From the NCBI GenBank assembly GCA_963575745.1, contig CAUYUJ010000758.1, positions 45,199-109,198 of the forward strand: a DNA stretch of 64,000 bases. The letters are read 5' to 3'. Positions 28,746 through 41,020 of the stretch are shown here, piece by piece. Under the pieces are notes generated by a model, which was not told the DNA's origin, searched no databases, and saw only the letters and a program-made list of their open reading frames with translations. The translations under genes and the position numbers were made by a program. This DNA comes from Prorocentrum cordatum. Its lineage: Eukaryota; Sar; Dinophyceae; Prorocentrales; Prorocentraceae. Each line of letters opens with the position of its first letter. Positions within the stretch are counted from its first letter, which is position 1.

Positions 28746-31340
28746 AGAGAGGGGGGCCCTACAGAATCCCGGTCGAGGGTTCACAGACCGCCCCCCCGGA
28801 TGGGATGGGCCCCAGGGTTCCACAGGCGCTCCTTCCCCCCAGATGTGATGGGACGACGACGCTGACGCCGACACCGACGCCGACGGCGGCGGCGGCGACG
28901 ACGACGACGACCACGACGAACCACCCCACACCCCACACCCCACGACAGGGGTGCACGGGCACCTCCACCACCCCACACCCACAGGGCCACCATCACAGGG
29001 GGGGGGCGATCCCATTCGCGAGGCCTTCGCGAGGCTCACGGGCGTACCCATCTGGGGGGATGGGGCTCGGTCCCTTATGCGCTGGGGGGGGAGGCGCAAC
29101 CCTAGATCATATACTACATACATGTGTATAATAGGTGTACCTAGGTACAATGAATGTTCGCACCATGCATGTGCACACCGAGCACCTTTTGGTCATACGC
29201 TGACGGGAAGCAATGTTCGTTTATGTATCACGTTTGTTTGTGGCAGCTTGATTCATTTCGCAGTGTTGGCTGGTGCCTGACCCCTCAGATGTCCACCTCC
29301 TTCTCCAACACGGAAGGAATAGAGGAGGGGGATAGGGGAACGCCCAGGATTTGAACGCCATTGCGGAGGAGGGGGTGCGAGGAGACAGAGGAAGAGAAAG
29401 AAGAGGCATCTTGGGAGGAGGGTAAGTTCGGTTGACGGCACGAGAGCATTCTCAAGAGCGTCGTGGGACAGGAGAGACCCCTCAGCACCTTCGTGGCTGT
29501 CTCCATCGTCATGGGTCCGAGGCGGGGGGAACGCCGGAGAAAGGACCAGGCCCTGCACCGAATATGCTCCTGGTGCTTCTCTGGTTCCTCCTGCTTCCTG
29601 ATTCCTCCTGCTCCCCTCCCCCCTGTTCGCACGTAGGATACAGAGGTACCAAGAATTTGAAGGGCTTGGCCAGCAAAATTCACCTGGAATCTGGTGGCCA
29701 TGAATGGGCGGCGTCATAGTCACTGGCGCGCTGTATTCAGTTGTTGCTCCACGGAACTGTTTCGGCCATCGTTTCATCATCAGCAGCAGCAGCAGCAGCG
29801 TGAAGGATCACAATCTTCAATTGCAGCAGGCAGGGCGTTTCGGTCTCGCACCCCTCAGGATAGCTCCCTGGCCCGCTCCTCAGCAGCGTTCCTAGCCTAG
29901 CCGTCTGGACGAAGGAGGGCTCAAGAGCACGGGATGTCCAATGCTGGCCACGCAATGCCCACGTGGGCAGCCGTTCGCTCGAGTCGTGCTCCGGCCGGGT
30001 GTTGATCTCTCTCGTCCTACTCAAACGGGCGTGGAGGAAGATGCACGCTTGCAGTCCCACCAGGCCTCACCAGCAATTCAACGACAATCCACTCAGTGGC
30101 GTGTGCGGTCCTAGCCCAAGACCGGTCGAAAGTTGAGCCACGAGACCACATATTGCCAGGGAGAGCCGGCGACCCGCGTGAGATGTCCCAGCCTCGCAGG
30201 AGGTAGGAGTGACGAGGGAGGTGGAGGTCGAGGAGCAGACACAGCACAGGTGACCGTTTTATTATTCATTGTTTTGCCGATCGGCGCGGGCCCTCGCACT
30301 CCCCCACCCCCCATGGAGTAGATCTTGGCTGCTTTGGGCGCTTGTTTCGAGCAGGTGGAGTCTCCCCCATGGGACGCTCTGTTGCAAACGGTCGCATTTA
30401 GCAGAGGTCCAGAGCCAGACCCCCCCCTCGTCGCCACCTTCCGCCCACTGTCGAAACACCGAGTGAGAGCACGTTCACACAGGGAGGGGATTGCATGCCA
30501 GTGGCAGGTCTATGCGCCATCCTCCTCGGCGACATCAAGGATCAGGTGCCTGGCCGCCCCCAGGGAGGGGAGGCGGAGGGGGAGGAGGAGGAGCCAGAGG
30601 AGGACGTGGGCCCCTGGCGGGGGAGTGGCGAGAGGCGTCCTCACGGGGGGCGGGGACCGGCGAGGAGCATAGGCAGCAGGGCGGGGGATCTCAGGGGGAC
30701 CCCGGGGCGACCTCGAGCGCTCTCGGGCCGATGGCGGGGTCCTTTTGGAGGCGCTTCGTGGCCAACTCGGGGGTACGGCCCCTCCCTTCTCCTTGAACCT
30801 ACCCCCCTCCACCGTGTCCTCCTCCTCCTCCTGCTCCTCCTCCTCCTCCTCCTCCTCCTTCTCCACCTCCTATCGACATCAGTCGTGAGGGGAATCTCCG
30901 CTGGAATCTCCTTCTCTTCCTCCTCATCCTCTTCCTCCTCGTCTTGCATCACCGTGGTCACACCACTGGGCTGTCGACGTGACGCACGACCTGGCGATCG
31001 CTTGCGTTACATGCCTCGCCATACGCTGGTAAATAACAAACATCACATGCGCACGGCATGATCGTAAGGCGTGTGGCTTGTATTGTTTCGCACCGTACCT
31101 GTACGCAGCATCGTAATAGAGTAGCCACGTCGAATATGGAATGCGACGTGTTACATGCGAATGGCGTAGACTGTGTCTCTATCGTGTGGACCATCCGCAT
31201 GCCGAACGAGTACTTACATTCGACTGCACAAACCACAGGAGGCATGCGCCACTAAACATTGGAACGTCGACGGCGCGTCACTTCAGTAGCACACCAGCTT
31301 GCACTTTGACCGCATGTAGTGATCCCAGCGCGAAGACACC
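28746..31340. other. No gene recognised; scattered microsatellites
   Basis: (GAC)n-like sequence at 28,855-28,920, (CAG)n at 29,781-29,800 and CTC triplets at 30,820-30,950. The remainder is mixed sequence whose translations show no motif. Confidence 0.5.
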
Positions 31341-31398
31341 GAACAGCTAAAGATGATGAGCAGAGCAACAAAGGCAGAAACCTTGTAGGAGAAAACGC

Positions 31399-31872
31399 AT
31401 GAGCGGGATCATGAGCGGATTCTTGTGGCCAGCAACAGCGATGACCTCTCGGCGGGAATGCAAGGGCGAGAGTTCATGGCCAACAAGGGCTGGACCCCGG
31501 CGATCGCCCTGTGGGTGCGCGAATTGTGGCCAACAACAGCCAGATCTCCTCGCGCGGGGCCAGGACCAGGATAAGAGGTTCCAGAGCGTTCTGGAGCGCT
31601 CTCTGAGCGTTCTGGGGCGCTCTGGAACGGCATTGGCGCCCGATGGATCCTCCAAAACCGCCAGATTTGGAACGGCACTGGCGCCTGGTATACCTTCCAG
31701 AACCGCCAGGTTTGGAACAGCATTGGCGCCCGATGTATCCTCCTCTGCGAGATCCCTGGTTTGTCCCGGTCCGATGGTGTCCCAGCCTTGGCCTCGACTT
31801 GGCCCTTCGATCACCCGACGGGCGGGCGCCCCGCGACCGCCCCATTGGCGGCACCTGTTCAGCGAGACTTGA
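31399..31872. repeat. 45-bp in-frame minisatellite in a 157-codon open frame
   Basis: GGAACGGCATTGGCGCC, GGAACGGCACTGGCGCC and GGAACAGCATTGGCGCC lie 45-46 bp apart (about 31,624-31,731). Both strands stay open: plus reads GTALAPDGSSKTARF-type repeats, minus reads AVPNLAVLEGIPGAS. Shorter GAGCGTTCTGG repeats precede. A real protein is not supported. Confidence 0.6.
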
Positions 31873-31917
31873 TGGACGGGACTCCATGGAAAGGACCTTC
31901 TGGCCAATACCTTATGA

Positions 31918-32074
31918 TTAAGTCGGGGACGTCGCCCTACAGGAGGAACGTTCAAAAACAGTCAAAAAGTACTGGGGACGATGATTCGATTATTTCTGTC
32001 TATTTTGTTATGTGGTTTGACTATTTTTCTTCTTACGTCCAAAATCCGTCTGTAGCAGGACATGCCCGACCTAA
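31918..32074. mobile_element. MITE family D, copy 4 (complete)
   Basis: TTAAGTCGGGGACGTCGCCC opens and CAGGACATGCCCGACCTAA closes it; length 157 bp. Termini have a few mismatches relative to the other copies. Confidence 0.85.
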
Positions 32075-33055
32075 CCCTATGACCAACAACGTGAGGACCC
32101 CCACGCACAGACCAAATTCGCCCCAGAACGAGCAAGAGTTTCTCCAAAATCACAGAGCATCATAAACAGAAAGCTTCGGAGGTCCCCGCAGACCTCCGAA
32201 TGTTTATCTTTGAATCGATATTTCTTCTTTGATTGGGGAATGTGCACTTGTACAGTAAACCATGTATGTCGACGAGCCGACTACTGGCATATTGTATATG
32301 CTTCACGCAGTGCGCAGAAGCGCTCGTTTGCGCCGAGGTACCAGTGTCCAAGTCCGGGTCTTGTGGTCACAATTTCGCAGTTCGTTCTCGGGACAGATTT
32401 GATAGATTTTTGATCTCAACGAATGGAGGAGAAAAGTAGGGGATGAGGAAGCATAATTAGGAGGAGCTGAAGAGCACGTTCGAGATCAGCGCTTGGGCTT
32501 TAAATTGGAATTAAAACTGGCTTGAATCCTGCTCCCCATCCTAGATCACTTTGTCCCCGCGCCTCCTCTTCCTGCCCTCTTCCTCGTCCTCCTACTTCAG
32601 AGCGGCGGGGCTTCTCAGGTGATGTGCCACAAGAACATGATAATGACAGACTTAGGAGCGGTCATAGTTTCGAGTGCGGAGGAGCAGTAGAGTTGTCCAA
32701 TGCAGCGACCAGGTGCTCGGAGTGATCAACATAGCGTTCGCCTTCTTTTTCCAGTACAAGGCGGCTTCGGGATGGTTGGAGATGACAGTGCAGAGCAGGG
32801 ACCGAGCAGTGATGACCGATGCTTTTCAAACACCCAGTGGTTTCGTTTTTTCAGCACCGTTTCCCCATCGCATAGGTAGACGCATCGGAGCGTTTGCAAC
32901 TGCAATGGGGGTTCCGTCAGGGGGTGTGCGACAGCGTAAAGTCTGGGCCTCCAACAGCTTGAGCTCGTTTCTCTGTAACGCCTTACACATCCCAAGTGGG
33001 GTTATTGTATTCTTTAGTCGCCCCCGCGCACGAAACAACACCCTCTCATCCTTTC
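32075..33055. other. No gene recognised
   Basis: AT-richer mixed sequence. No motif-bearing frame and no repeat shared with the rest of the window was noticed. Confidence 0.5.
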
Positions 33056-33231
33056 ACACTCACCATCGCCATCATCAGCATTATCATCGCTGTCACCATC
33101 GACACTTATCATCCCATGAGCGTTATCCTCACGATCACCATCCCAGCATGAGTATCGATAGCAATCGTCATCATCATCGTCATCAGCATCATCAGCAGCA
33201 GCAGCCTCAGCACCACCACGATAATCATCAC

Positions 33232-33265
<34 letters not shown>

Positions 33266-33705
33266 GTCATCGTCATCGTCATCGTCATCATCATTATCAT
33301 CAGCGTCATCAGCATCATCATCACCATACTCATATTCATCATCATCAGCCGCAGCAGCATCATCATCCGCATCAGCATCAGCATCGGCATCATCGTCATA
33401 GGCGGCCTCATCATCACCGGCATAACCATCATCATCAGCATCAGTATCATCATCTGAATCACCATCATCATCAGCAACGCCATCGTCAGAACCATCGTCA
33501 TCACCATCACCATACTCATCAGACATCATCGTCAGCAGCATCATCAGCAGCATCATCACCGCCACCACCACCACCAGCATCGTCATCAATATCAGCATCA
33601 GCAGCATCATCATCAGCATCAGCAGGTTCATCATCATTATCATCAGCATCACCAGCATCATCATCGCCGCGTACACAGACGCACAAGTTCACGCATTCAT
33701 TCTGA
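33056..33705. repeat. (CAT/CAG)n compound microsatellite
   Basis: CATCATCAG- and CATCATCGT-type triplets fill 650 bp. The plus frame gives His runs, the minus frames Asp or Met runs; none is a supported gene. Confidence 0.95.
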
Positions 33706-33714
33706 GGAAGTCTA

Positions 33715-34560
33715 AAACGGGAGCCTCGTCTTCGAGTGAATCGCGAGGACGTCTCGAGCAGGAGCCCCCTCCTTTGGGGGCCCACATTTTATGTCACCAA
33801 TGCGAGGCGACCATAGGAAAACTTCTAATTGTCTCAATGTTGAGGCTCCTGATACTTGAATCTGGAGGAGGTCTCGACTGGGAGCCTCGGCTGCAAATGA
33901 ATCGCGAGGAAGGCCTCGAGCAGGAAGGCCTGCCCTATGGAGCACGTACTTCACGTTACCAATCCGAGGCGGCCTCCTGAAAAATTGTAATTGTCGCCAC
34001 TTTGGGGTGATGCTTGAGTCTTCAGGTAATCATGAGCGGGAGCTCCTTCCCTATGGGGCACGCACGCACTTCGTGTTACCAATCCGAGGAGGCCATCGGA
34101 AAACCTGTAATTGTCGTCACTTTTGGGTTCCTGATGCCTGAATGTTGAGGAAGTCTCGAGGAGATGCCTGGGTCTTGAGGAAGTCATGGGCGGGAAACTT
34201 GTAACTGTCGACACCTATGAGCGTCTGAGGCTTGGCTCTGGAAGAAGTCTCGAGCGGGAGCTCCCTCCTTTTGGGGCACGCACTTGATGTTACCATTCCG
34301 AGGCGGCCATCCTCAAACCTATAATTGCCGTCACTTTGGCGCGAGGCTTGAATATGGAGGAAGTCTCGAACGTTAGCGTCGTCTGACTCGTCTGCGAGCG
34401 AGTTACGAGGAATCCTCGAGCGGGAGCCCCTCCCCTTAGAGCCCCCAGATCATGTCGCCAACCCGAGGGGGTTCATCTAAATCATGTAACTGTCGTCATG
34501 ATTGGTCTCCCGACTGGGCTCCGGAGGTCCTGAACCTGGAGGAAAGCTGGAGCAGGAGCC
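33715..34560 (+). repeat. Degenerate tandem repeat, five units of 120-216 bp
   Basis: The anchor GTTACCAATCCGAGGC (with variants) occurs at about 33,791, 33,951, 34,073, 34,289 and 34,453. Each unit also has CTCGAGCGGGAGC before it and AACTGTCGTCA-like sequence after it. Spacing varies, so units have lost or gained segments. Confidence 0.8.
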
Positions 34561-34654
34561 GTCGATTCGCACGCCTTGGGGGGAGAAAGAGGAGGAGAAA
34601 GGAGGAGGGCCTCCACAATCACAGGGACGACGAGAATGATCACATTCAAGCAAA

Positions 34655-35620
34655 TTCTTGACGCTTCGCGTATCCCCACCTTTCGGCGAATTATCTTCGT
34701 TCAGCGCCCCGAACGTTGCCCCGCTTCTTGACCTTCGTCCTGGAGCCGCCGACCAAAAAGTATCCCCACCAACCCATCCAGAAACGATTGCCAGGGGAGT
34801 TGCTTAATCAGGGACGCGTGGAAGAACGGAGTTGCACAGCCGCTTTGGGAGCATGCCGTAGGGGGCGCAAAACACAGCGGGAATAGTTGTCTAGGCGGCG
34901 TCGTTGATGTTCCCGCTATTTGTCTTACGAGCCTTCTGCAAACCTCCTGGGACCATCTTCGGGGTAGGAGGAGGAGACGGAAAAAGAGAAGAGCAGGAGG
35001 AGGTGGAGGATGAGGAGGAGGAACGCGGCACTAGATTTGAGTTTTCGAAAGGGGGACCTGAATTTCGTACCCGCCTCTTTTTAGACAGCGTGGTTCAAGG
35101 CTCCATAGCGAGCAAAAGAGGGGGCCCCTCTTTGCAGGGTCTTTGCGGGGTCTTTGCAGAGGGAGGTGCTTCGCAAAAACCTTGCAAAAGCCCTGCAAAG
35201 TGGACGTCTTGGAAGCCTCTTGGAGCGATACTTGAGGCTCATGGCTGAAAAAGGGGGAGAGGTCCTCAATAGAGGTCCCCCCTCGGAGACTCAATAAGAG
35301 CGTCTTGGGGCTCTCTTGGGCCATCGTGGGGCCATCCTGACGCCTCAAAAGCCCATCGGAATCGAGGAAGCTAGAAGGCACAGCACACTGATGTTCCTCA
35401 GGCTTTGGAGGGCTTCGGGGTTTGGGGCTTTGGAACGCCCGACGGGCACGTGAAACCATATTTGGGTTGCCTCTTGGATGTGTGTCGGAGGCTAGCTTGG
35501 CTCACCTTGAGTTATCTTGAGCCATCTTGGAGGCCATCGTGGGCTCTCGGAGGCTCCCTTCAAGGGAGCCTCCGAGATGAGCCTCATATGGCAAGGGCCT
35601 TGCCATATGAGGCTATCTTG
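34655..35620. repeat. Composite module copy 2: core, GGA tract, TTGGGGCC array
   Basis: TTGACGCTTCGCGTATCCCC at 34,658 and CCCACCAACCCATCCAGAAA at about 34,775 form a two-part core. A GGA-rich tract lies at 34,965-35,035 and CTTGGGGC-type units at 35,205-35,570. The array also carries CCCATCGGAATCGAGGAAGC near 35,356, a diverged form of a motif that recurs in other arrays. Confidence 0.7.
35546..35613. repeat. Two adjacent perfect palindromes
   Basis: CTCGGAGGCTCCCTT and its complement flank one C (35,546-35,576). GCCTCATATGGCAAGG and its complement flank one G (35,581-35,613). They lie four bases apart inside a TTGGGCC array. Confidence 0.95.
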
Positions 35621-35639
35621 GACGCTTTGACCGATCCGC

Positions 35640-36040
35640 CCGCCCCCCCCCCCAAAGGCCCAGCGGAGGGGGGCAGGGGGAGGGGAAAGCCTTCCCCCGA
35701 GCAGGGGAAGAAGGGAGCTCTCGCGAAGAGAAGACACCATTCGTTAAACCTCCCAAGTCTGCGCCTCGTAATCCCAGCTCTGCACAGGCTTCAGGCTACA
35801 GCAAAAAACAGGCCGGCCCCCCGACGAGCATGGTGCGGCACGGCAGAACTCCTTGGCGCAAGCTCTTCGGGTGGCACGAGGACTGCGCGCCTCTCCCCCG
35901 AGCAGCGCCTGCACCACGGCCGGACCTGGGACGGAAGAGCACCTTTACAAGAACACGAGACCCTCCGCCGGCCCAACTGAAGCACCTTCGGAGGCATCCC
36001 CCCCAGGATGCACAAGAACATACGACAGACGCGAAGAACA
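35640..36040. other. No gene recognised
   Basis: Mixed GC-rich sequence; a C11 run at 35,643-35,653. Confidence 0.5.
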
Positions 36041-36075
36041 CGAGGGAGGGGGGGGGGGCCCGAAGGAGGGGTGCA

Positions 36076-36125
36076 GAGAAGGGCCCTAAAAGGGGCCCTT
36101 CAGGGCCCCTTTTTTAGGGCCCTCT
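36076..36125. repeat. GGGCCC-arm hairpin
   Basis: GGGCCCTAAAAGGGGCCC pairs with the following GGGCCCCTTTTTTAGGGCCC apart from a two-T bulge; the loop is TTCA. Confidence 0.85.
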
Positions 36126-36690
36126 GGGGCCAGCAGGGGCCCCCCTTTGAGGCTCTCTCTTCACCCCCCTAATTCGGGTCACCCCCGGTCCCCGCAGGAC
36201 AGGAGTCGGGCGCGAAGCCGTTGAGGGGCGCGCGGAATGAAGGCCCCCTCGGCCCTTGGAGCTGGACCCCTGAGGGCCGGACTGGACACCTGAGGGCGGT
36301 CGCGTGACCGGGCGGCCCCGACAGCGCTGCGCAGATTGATTCCCGATGCTGCTTTTCATGCACCGAGCCCGGCTGTCTTCCAGGGGCACGGGCGCGAGGC
36401 CACCCGCAGCGCTGCATCTTCTCTTGTCCTATCATGTCGGCCCTTAGAGCGCGGTTACGCGCCCCAGCATACTTTAGGTGAAGTCAGCTGCGGAGTGCGA
36501 GGGACCCGTCTCGGCAGGCAGCTTGGCAGCAATGTCTGAGATTCCTTTTTCCACTTCTCTTGTAAGCCCACGGAAGACTGCCACGCCTCGGGCCGACCCG
36601 TTCCCACTCCGGTCCCGCGGGGGGGCCGCCGAATTTGAGCCCGCAGAGCGGGAGTCACGGCGGGGCCCCAGGGAGAAATAAGCATACGCC
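36126..36690. other. No gene recognised
   Basis: Mixed sequence without repeats or motifs that I could identify. Confidence 0.5.
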
Positions 36691-37190
36691 TTTTTGCAAT
36701 CAGCGCGTGTTCCAGGGCGAGGTTCCGACGAGAGCCGGTTTCGGGGGTCGGGAGGTCTGGGAAGCCCCTTGGGGGCCTTTGGAGGTCAATGTAGCACGAA
36801 GAGTGCAAGATGCGCGCCGAATTGAGGCCCCATTGAGCCGTCTTGAGGGCACGCTGAGGGCCTCCAGAGACCCGTGGACCACGAAGTGCGTGAGGGTTTT
36901 TCCGTATTGTTGCTCTTTTGAGCCGGTTTGTGGGGGCAGTTGAGGGTTTTTGGAGTTCATGAGGCACGAATGAGGCCCCTTTGAGGCGTCTTGAGGGACA
37001 GGACACCTGGTCGAATTGCAGGGTGTCCAGGTGCACGAAAAGTGCGTGAGGGGTTCGCCGAATTGGGGCACCCTTGAGCCGTCTTGGGCTGCGTACCGAG
37101 CCCCTCTGGAGGCCCACAGAGCACGAAGCGTGTGCGGGGCGTGCCGACATGATGTAGCCTCTTCGGAGACTCCAAGAGCCCTGGGAGCGC
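36691..37190 (+). repeat. Degenerate 90-120-bp tandem repeat
   Basis: CACGAAGTGCGTGAGGG-, CGCCGAATTG- and GAGCCGTCTTG-type blocks recur in the same order about five times. The CGTCTTGAGGG element resembles the TTGGGGCC arrays. Confidence 0.65.
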
Positions 37191-37414
37191 GGCTTTGACC
37201 AGATGTTCGGAACGTGGTCGCGTTTTTCCTATGACCAGGGCGAGGTGCGAAGGTCACAGACCGATTCCGAGGCTTCCTGGGGAGGCGCAGGCGGCCCCCT
37301 CACACGCTGCGTGGCTTCCCTCCTACGCCCCTTCCTCCCCTTCCTCCTACTCCTCTACAAATAGCACAGGGCGTGAGAGGTGTCCAGCGCGGCCTGAGTT
37401 GACCCCACACTCAC

Positions 37415-37431
37415 ACACACACAGACAAACA

Positions 37432-37467
<36 letters not shown>
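37415..37467. repeat. (CA)n microsatellite
   Basis: CACACACA dinucleotides with a few A interruptions. Confidence 0.95.
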
Positions 37468-37639
37468 GCTAACAAATGCGAGGGACCCCAAGACCCAAGA
37501 GTCTCCAGAAGCTGCCCACAAGACCGTGCAGTGGGATCGGAAGCAGTAGGCGAAGCTACGGATGAGCAGCGAAGGGAACATCTTAAATGCTCACTTTGCT
37601 TCAGGGCTCTCAGAAGGACCTGCAATGATCCCCTGGGGG

Positions 37640-38000
37640 GCATCCAAGAAGCCTAAAGAGGGCGCCAAGAGGGTGCCCAGGAAACCCAAGCTTGTTTTAG
37701 AAGCCTCCAGGATAGCCCAAGAGGCCTCCAAGATATCCCAAAATGGCAGGAGAAGCCTCAGCAGTCACGACAGGTTCCAAGAGAAGTACCGTGCTTTGCA
37801 CAGAGGACCCATGATCCAGGTGACGTCTCACGTGCGCAGTATTCGTGTGGCGTTCGGCATAACATGACTCCAAGAGGGTTCCCGAATAGTCCGAGACGAC
37901 CCAAGAGGGCTTCAATAGCGATCAAACTCAGGCCAAGAGGGCTTCTGGACAGATACAGGGCGGCGTCCAGAAGCGTCCAGAAGCGTCCCATGCGAAGGCG
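37640..38000 (-). repeat. TTGGGGCC-type array on the minus strand
   Basis: AAGAGGCCTCCAAGATATCC, CCAAGAGGGTGCCCAGG and CAAGAGGGCTTC read on plus are the reverse complement of the array motif found elsewhere. This is the only clearly inverted array in the window. Confidence 0.7.
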
Positions 38001-38738
38001 CACCTAAGTTGGAGGCAGATTGGCCCTAGCGGACGCTCATGGTGCAGCCAGAGGTCGCGGTGGGTGGCGGAACGGGAGGACCCAGGGAGTTAAATACGAA
38101 GTGTGTGTGTGTGGATGAGAGGATTGAAGAAGGGCATTTCAACCGTGCGGTTGGTACTCCAGATTTCGTAATAAAAGGCAGGTAATCTCAACCCTCCCAG
38201 ACGAGAAGTTTTAGACCCTCCCAGACCATCCACGAACGGCGGGATTTTGCCCAGAACCCCCCGAACCCTCCAAGACAGCTCAAATCAGACCCCCCCACAA
38301 ATGTGACCCCCTCGACTTTATTATGGAATCCAGAGTATCTTACACATTCCTCAGTGGGGTGGCGCATCGATTCGCCGATGCCGCCGACTCATGGTGTAGC
38401 ATCGCTGGAGTTTGCCATGCTGAGGGGAGCCCTGGATGAGGGCGTAAAAGCAATTGGGGTGATACGTGTCAAAGCGAAGCGGTGATTGGTGTTCCCACGG
38501 AGCCCCCAAGAATTGCCACTGGGAGCTCTTGGCCGAGACTCCACCCAAAGTTTACCTCGACGCCCGCAAACACGAGAAGGCCATGACCACGGAAGGCATC
38601 CAGACGTCTGTGTGACGTTGAGCACTTGGGGGGGCTCCCGTGAGCACCTTCGGAGACCGTATGGGGATCTCCTTCGGGGATCCCTGGGAGGCTTCTGGGG
38701 GCTTCTCTCGGGGACTCCCGGGTGCCGCTTGGGGCTTA
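38001..38738. other. No gene recognised
   Basis: It contains CCCTCCCAGAC-type short repeats (38,195-38,280) and, from 38,650, a few CTTGGGGC units. Confidence 0.5.
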
Positions 38739-38956
38739 GTGGGCCCTGGAAACGACAGGGCCGTTTTTTTACCGGTTCCGTTTTGCCGTTTTTGTTGCCG
38801 GTTCCGACGCCGTGTTTTGACCGGTTCCGGCTCCAGTTCCGATCCTGGAGCCGTTTTTGTTGCCGTTTCCGGTCGCCGTTTTTTTGCCGTTTCCATTTTC
38901 AATGGGCATTTTTTTGGAAACGGTGAAAAAACGGCCCTGCCGTTTCCGGGGCCCAC
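38739..38956. mobile_element. Foldback element I with 36-bp TIRs
   Basis: GTGGGCCCTGGAAACGACAG then GGCCGTTTTTTTACCG on the left pairs with the right end CGGTGAAAAAACGGCCCTGC then CGTTTCCGGGGCCCAC with about four mismatches. The 218-bp interior is made of CCGTTTTTGTTGCCG-type repeats. Confidence 0.85.
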
Positions 38957-40489
38957 AAAGGCTTGGGGGCCGTAGGGCAGATTGGGGCGGTGGGGGCGCC
39001 ATCGCGGGGCCTGCGGCACATTGGTCCCCGTTCTCGGGCTCTGTCGTGGGCCCCCATTGGGGCCGTCTGGGAGCCCGCGTGGGGCGCCCGCTGGATGCCC
39101 TCTCGGGGTAACTGCAGCCTTTCTGGGGCCACGAACGAACGAACTGCCATAATGGAGGATGACGATTAATAAATGACCGGGGGTCGTGTTCACGCGGCGG
39201 CGCCCGGGATGACGATTAGAAAAAACCGGCCGCGGGCTGGAAAATTATGTTGTTAAATCGTTCTCATCCAGTCAGAAAACTGTGCAGAAATAGCAGAGAA
39301 CTTTTTGTTTAATCGTTCTCTTCCATGTTTTATTAACCGCCATCCCACATTACGCCGGAGCGCGTGGGCAAAAGAGAATGCCAGCCTGATCTCGCCGCTT
39401 TGCGGGAGCGACTGCACGTCGGCTGTCTCATAATGCACAGCGTGCGCGATTGGAGGAGGAGGAGGAGGAGCAGCAGCAGCAGCAGGAGGGGAGGGATGAG
39501 GAGCCTCCTTGGGCGATCCTGGTGCCAGCTTCATGCCCCAGAAGGACATCGGAAGCGAAGTGGCGAGAAATGCGAGATCCTTGGAAGGCCAGACTTAGGC
39601 TACGACATGCTTTGGGCTTTCTCGGGGGCCTCTCTGGGGCTGCATTGGGGCCATCTTGTGGGAGACCACCAATTGACCCCCGCGCTTAATCGACCCCCGC
39701 TGTAAACGATCACACTTATGTTGTTTCGAGCGATCCCTACCGACACCTTCGGCGTTGATTCCCAACCGTGCGCACGTCGTGCTTGAAATGTATATGAATG
39801 TTATGTGCTTTGATGTTGTGCTATGGTTTGATATGGTGTGTCATGTTATGCTCTGTCATGGGAAATCGTGTTAGATTGTGCGAAGTTGCGTTGTGGCGTA
39901 TGTGTGTGAATATTGTGATATTGTCTGTATGATCAAGTATGCCATAGTTAGTGTGTTGTGCTATGGTATGTCTCACCGTGATGAATAATAGTATGTCGCG
40001 CTCTGCCATGTTATGATGTCTCACATGTGACGCGATCGTATATGTCATGCTATACACGCGGTGATGATGTGCTATGTTACGTTGTGGTCTGTAAGTGTAC
40101 AATATGGTGTAGTATGGTATGACATGATTTGCTGTGGTATGACATGGATACTCCGATATGTAATGGCATGCGTTGGTATGCTGTGATGTGCCGTGAACTG
40201 CTATGCCATATTGTGTAAGGCAGTGACATGTTCTGTGTTGGCATGCTCAGTTATGCGATGGTGTGGCATGGTGTACTTGCGCTGTTATGTTATGGAATGC
40301 GATGTGCTGTGAAGCTGTGACATGGTGGTGCACTGTTCTGCCATGGTCTGCCATTCTATCGTATGGTATGATCGGGTGTGGTCGTTTAGGTGGTGTGGTG
40401 GTTTGTTCTGTTCTGTCATAGATTCTAGTATTGTGCTACACTGCGTAATGTTACGTTATATTTCAGCTCTGTCATGTTATGAGTTGTCG

Positions 40490-41020
40490 GTGCGAGGTGG
40501 GACACTCGGGGACACACGGGGGGCCTGGGGATCTGGCGGCCGCGGTATGCAGAGTGGCGCGAGGCGTGACCCTCGGGGACAGTCAGGGGGACCTTGGGGC
40601 CTGGCGGCCGCGGCATGCAGAGTGGGCGAGTCGGCGCGAGGCGGGACGCTCGGTGACACTCGGGAGACCTGGGGATCTGGCGGCCGCGGTATGCAGAGCG
40701 TCGCGAGGCGGGACTCTCGGGGACACTCCGGGGGCTTGGGGATCTGGCGGCCGCTGTATGCAGAGCGGCGTGGTGCGGGACTCTTGGGGACATTCGGGGG
40801 ACTTGGGGATCTGGCAGCGTGGTGCGAGGCGGGACTCTCTGAGACACTCCGGGGGCTTGGGGATCTGGCGGCCGCTGTATGCAGAGTGGGGTGGTGCGGG
40901 ACTCTTGGGGACATTCGGGGGACTTGGGGATTTGGCAGAGTGGTGCGAGGCGGGACTCTCTGGGACATTCGGGGGACTTGATCTGGCGGCCGCGGTATGC
41001 AGGGTGGACGGGTCGGAAGG
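40490..41020 (+). repeat. Minisatellite array, compound unit copy 1
   Basis: The unit is GCGAGGCGGGACTCTCGG, GGACACTCGGGGGACCTG, GGGATCTGGCGGCCGC and GTATGCAGAGTGG, about 65 bp, repeated about eight times with internal deletions. Confidence 0.9.

Noticed and set aside
32674-33705. 343-codon His-rich frame
   Set aside because: The His part is the CAT microsatellite; the N-terminal part shows no recognisable domain.
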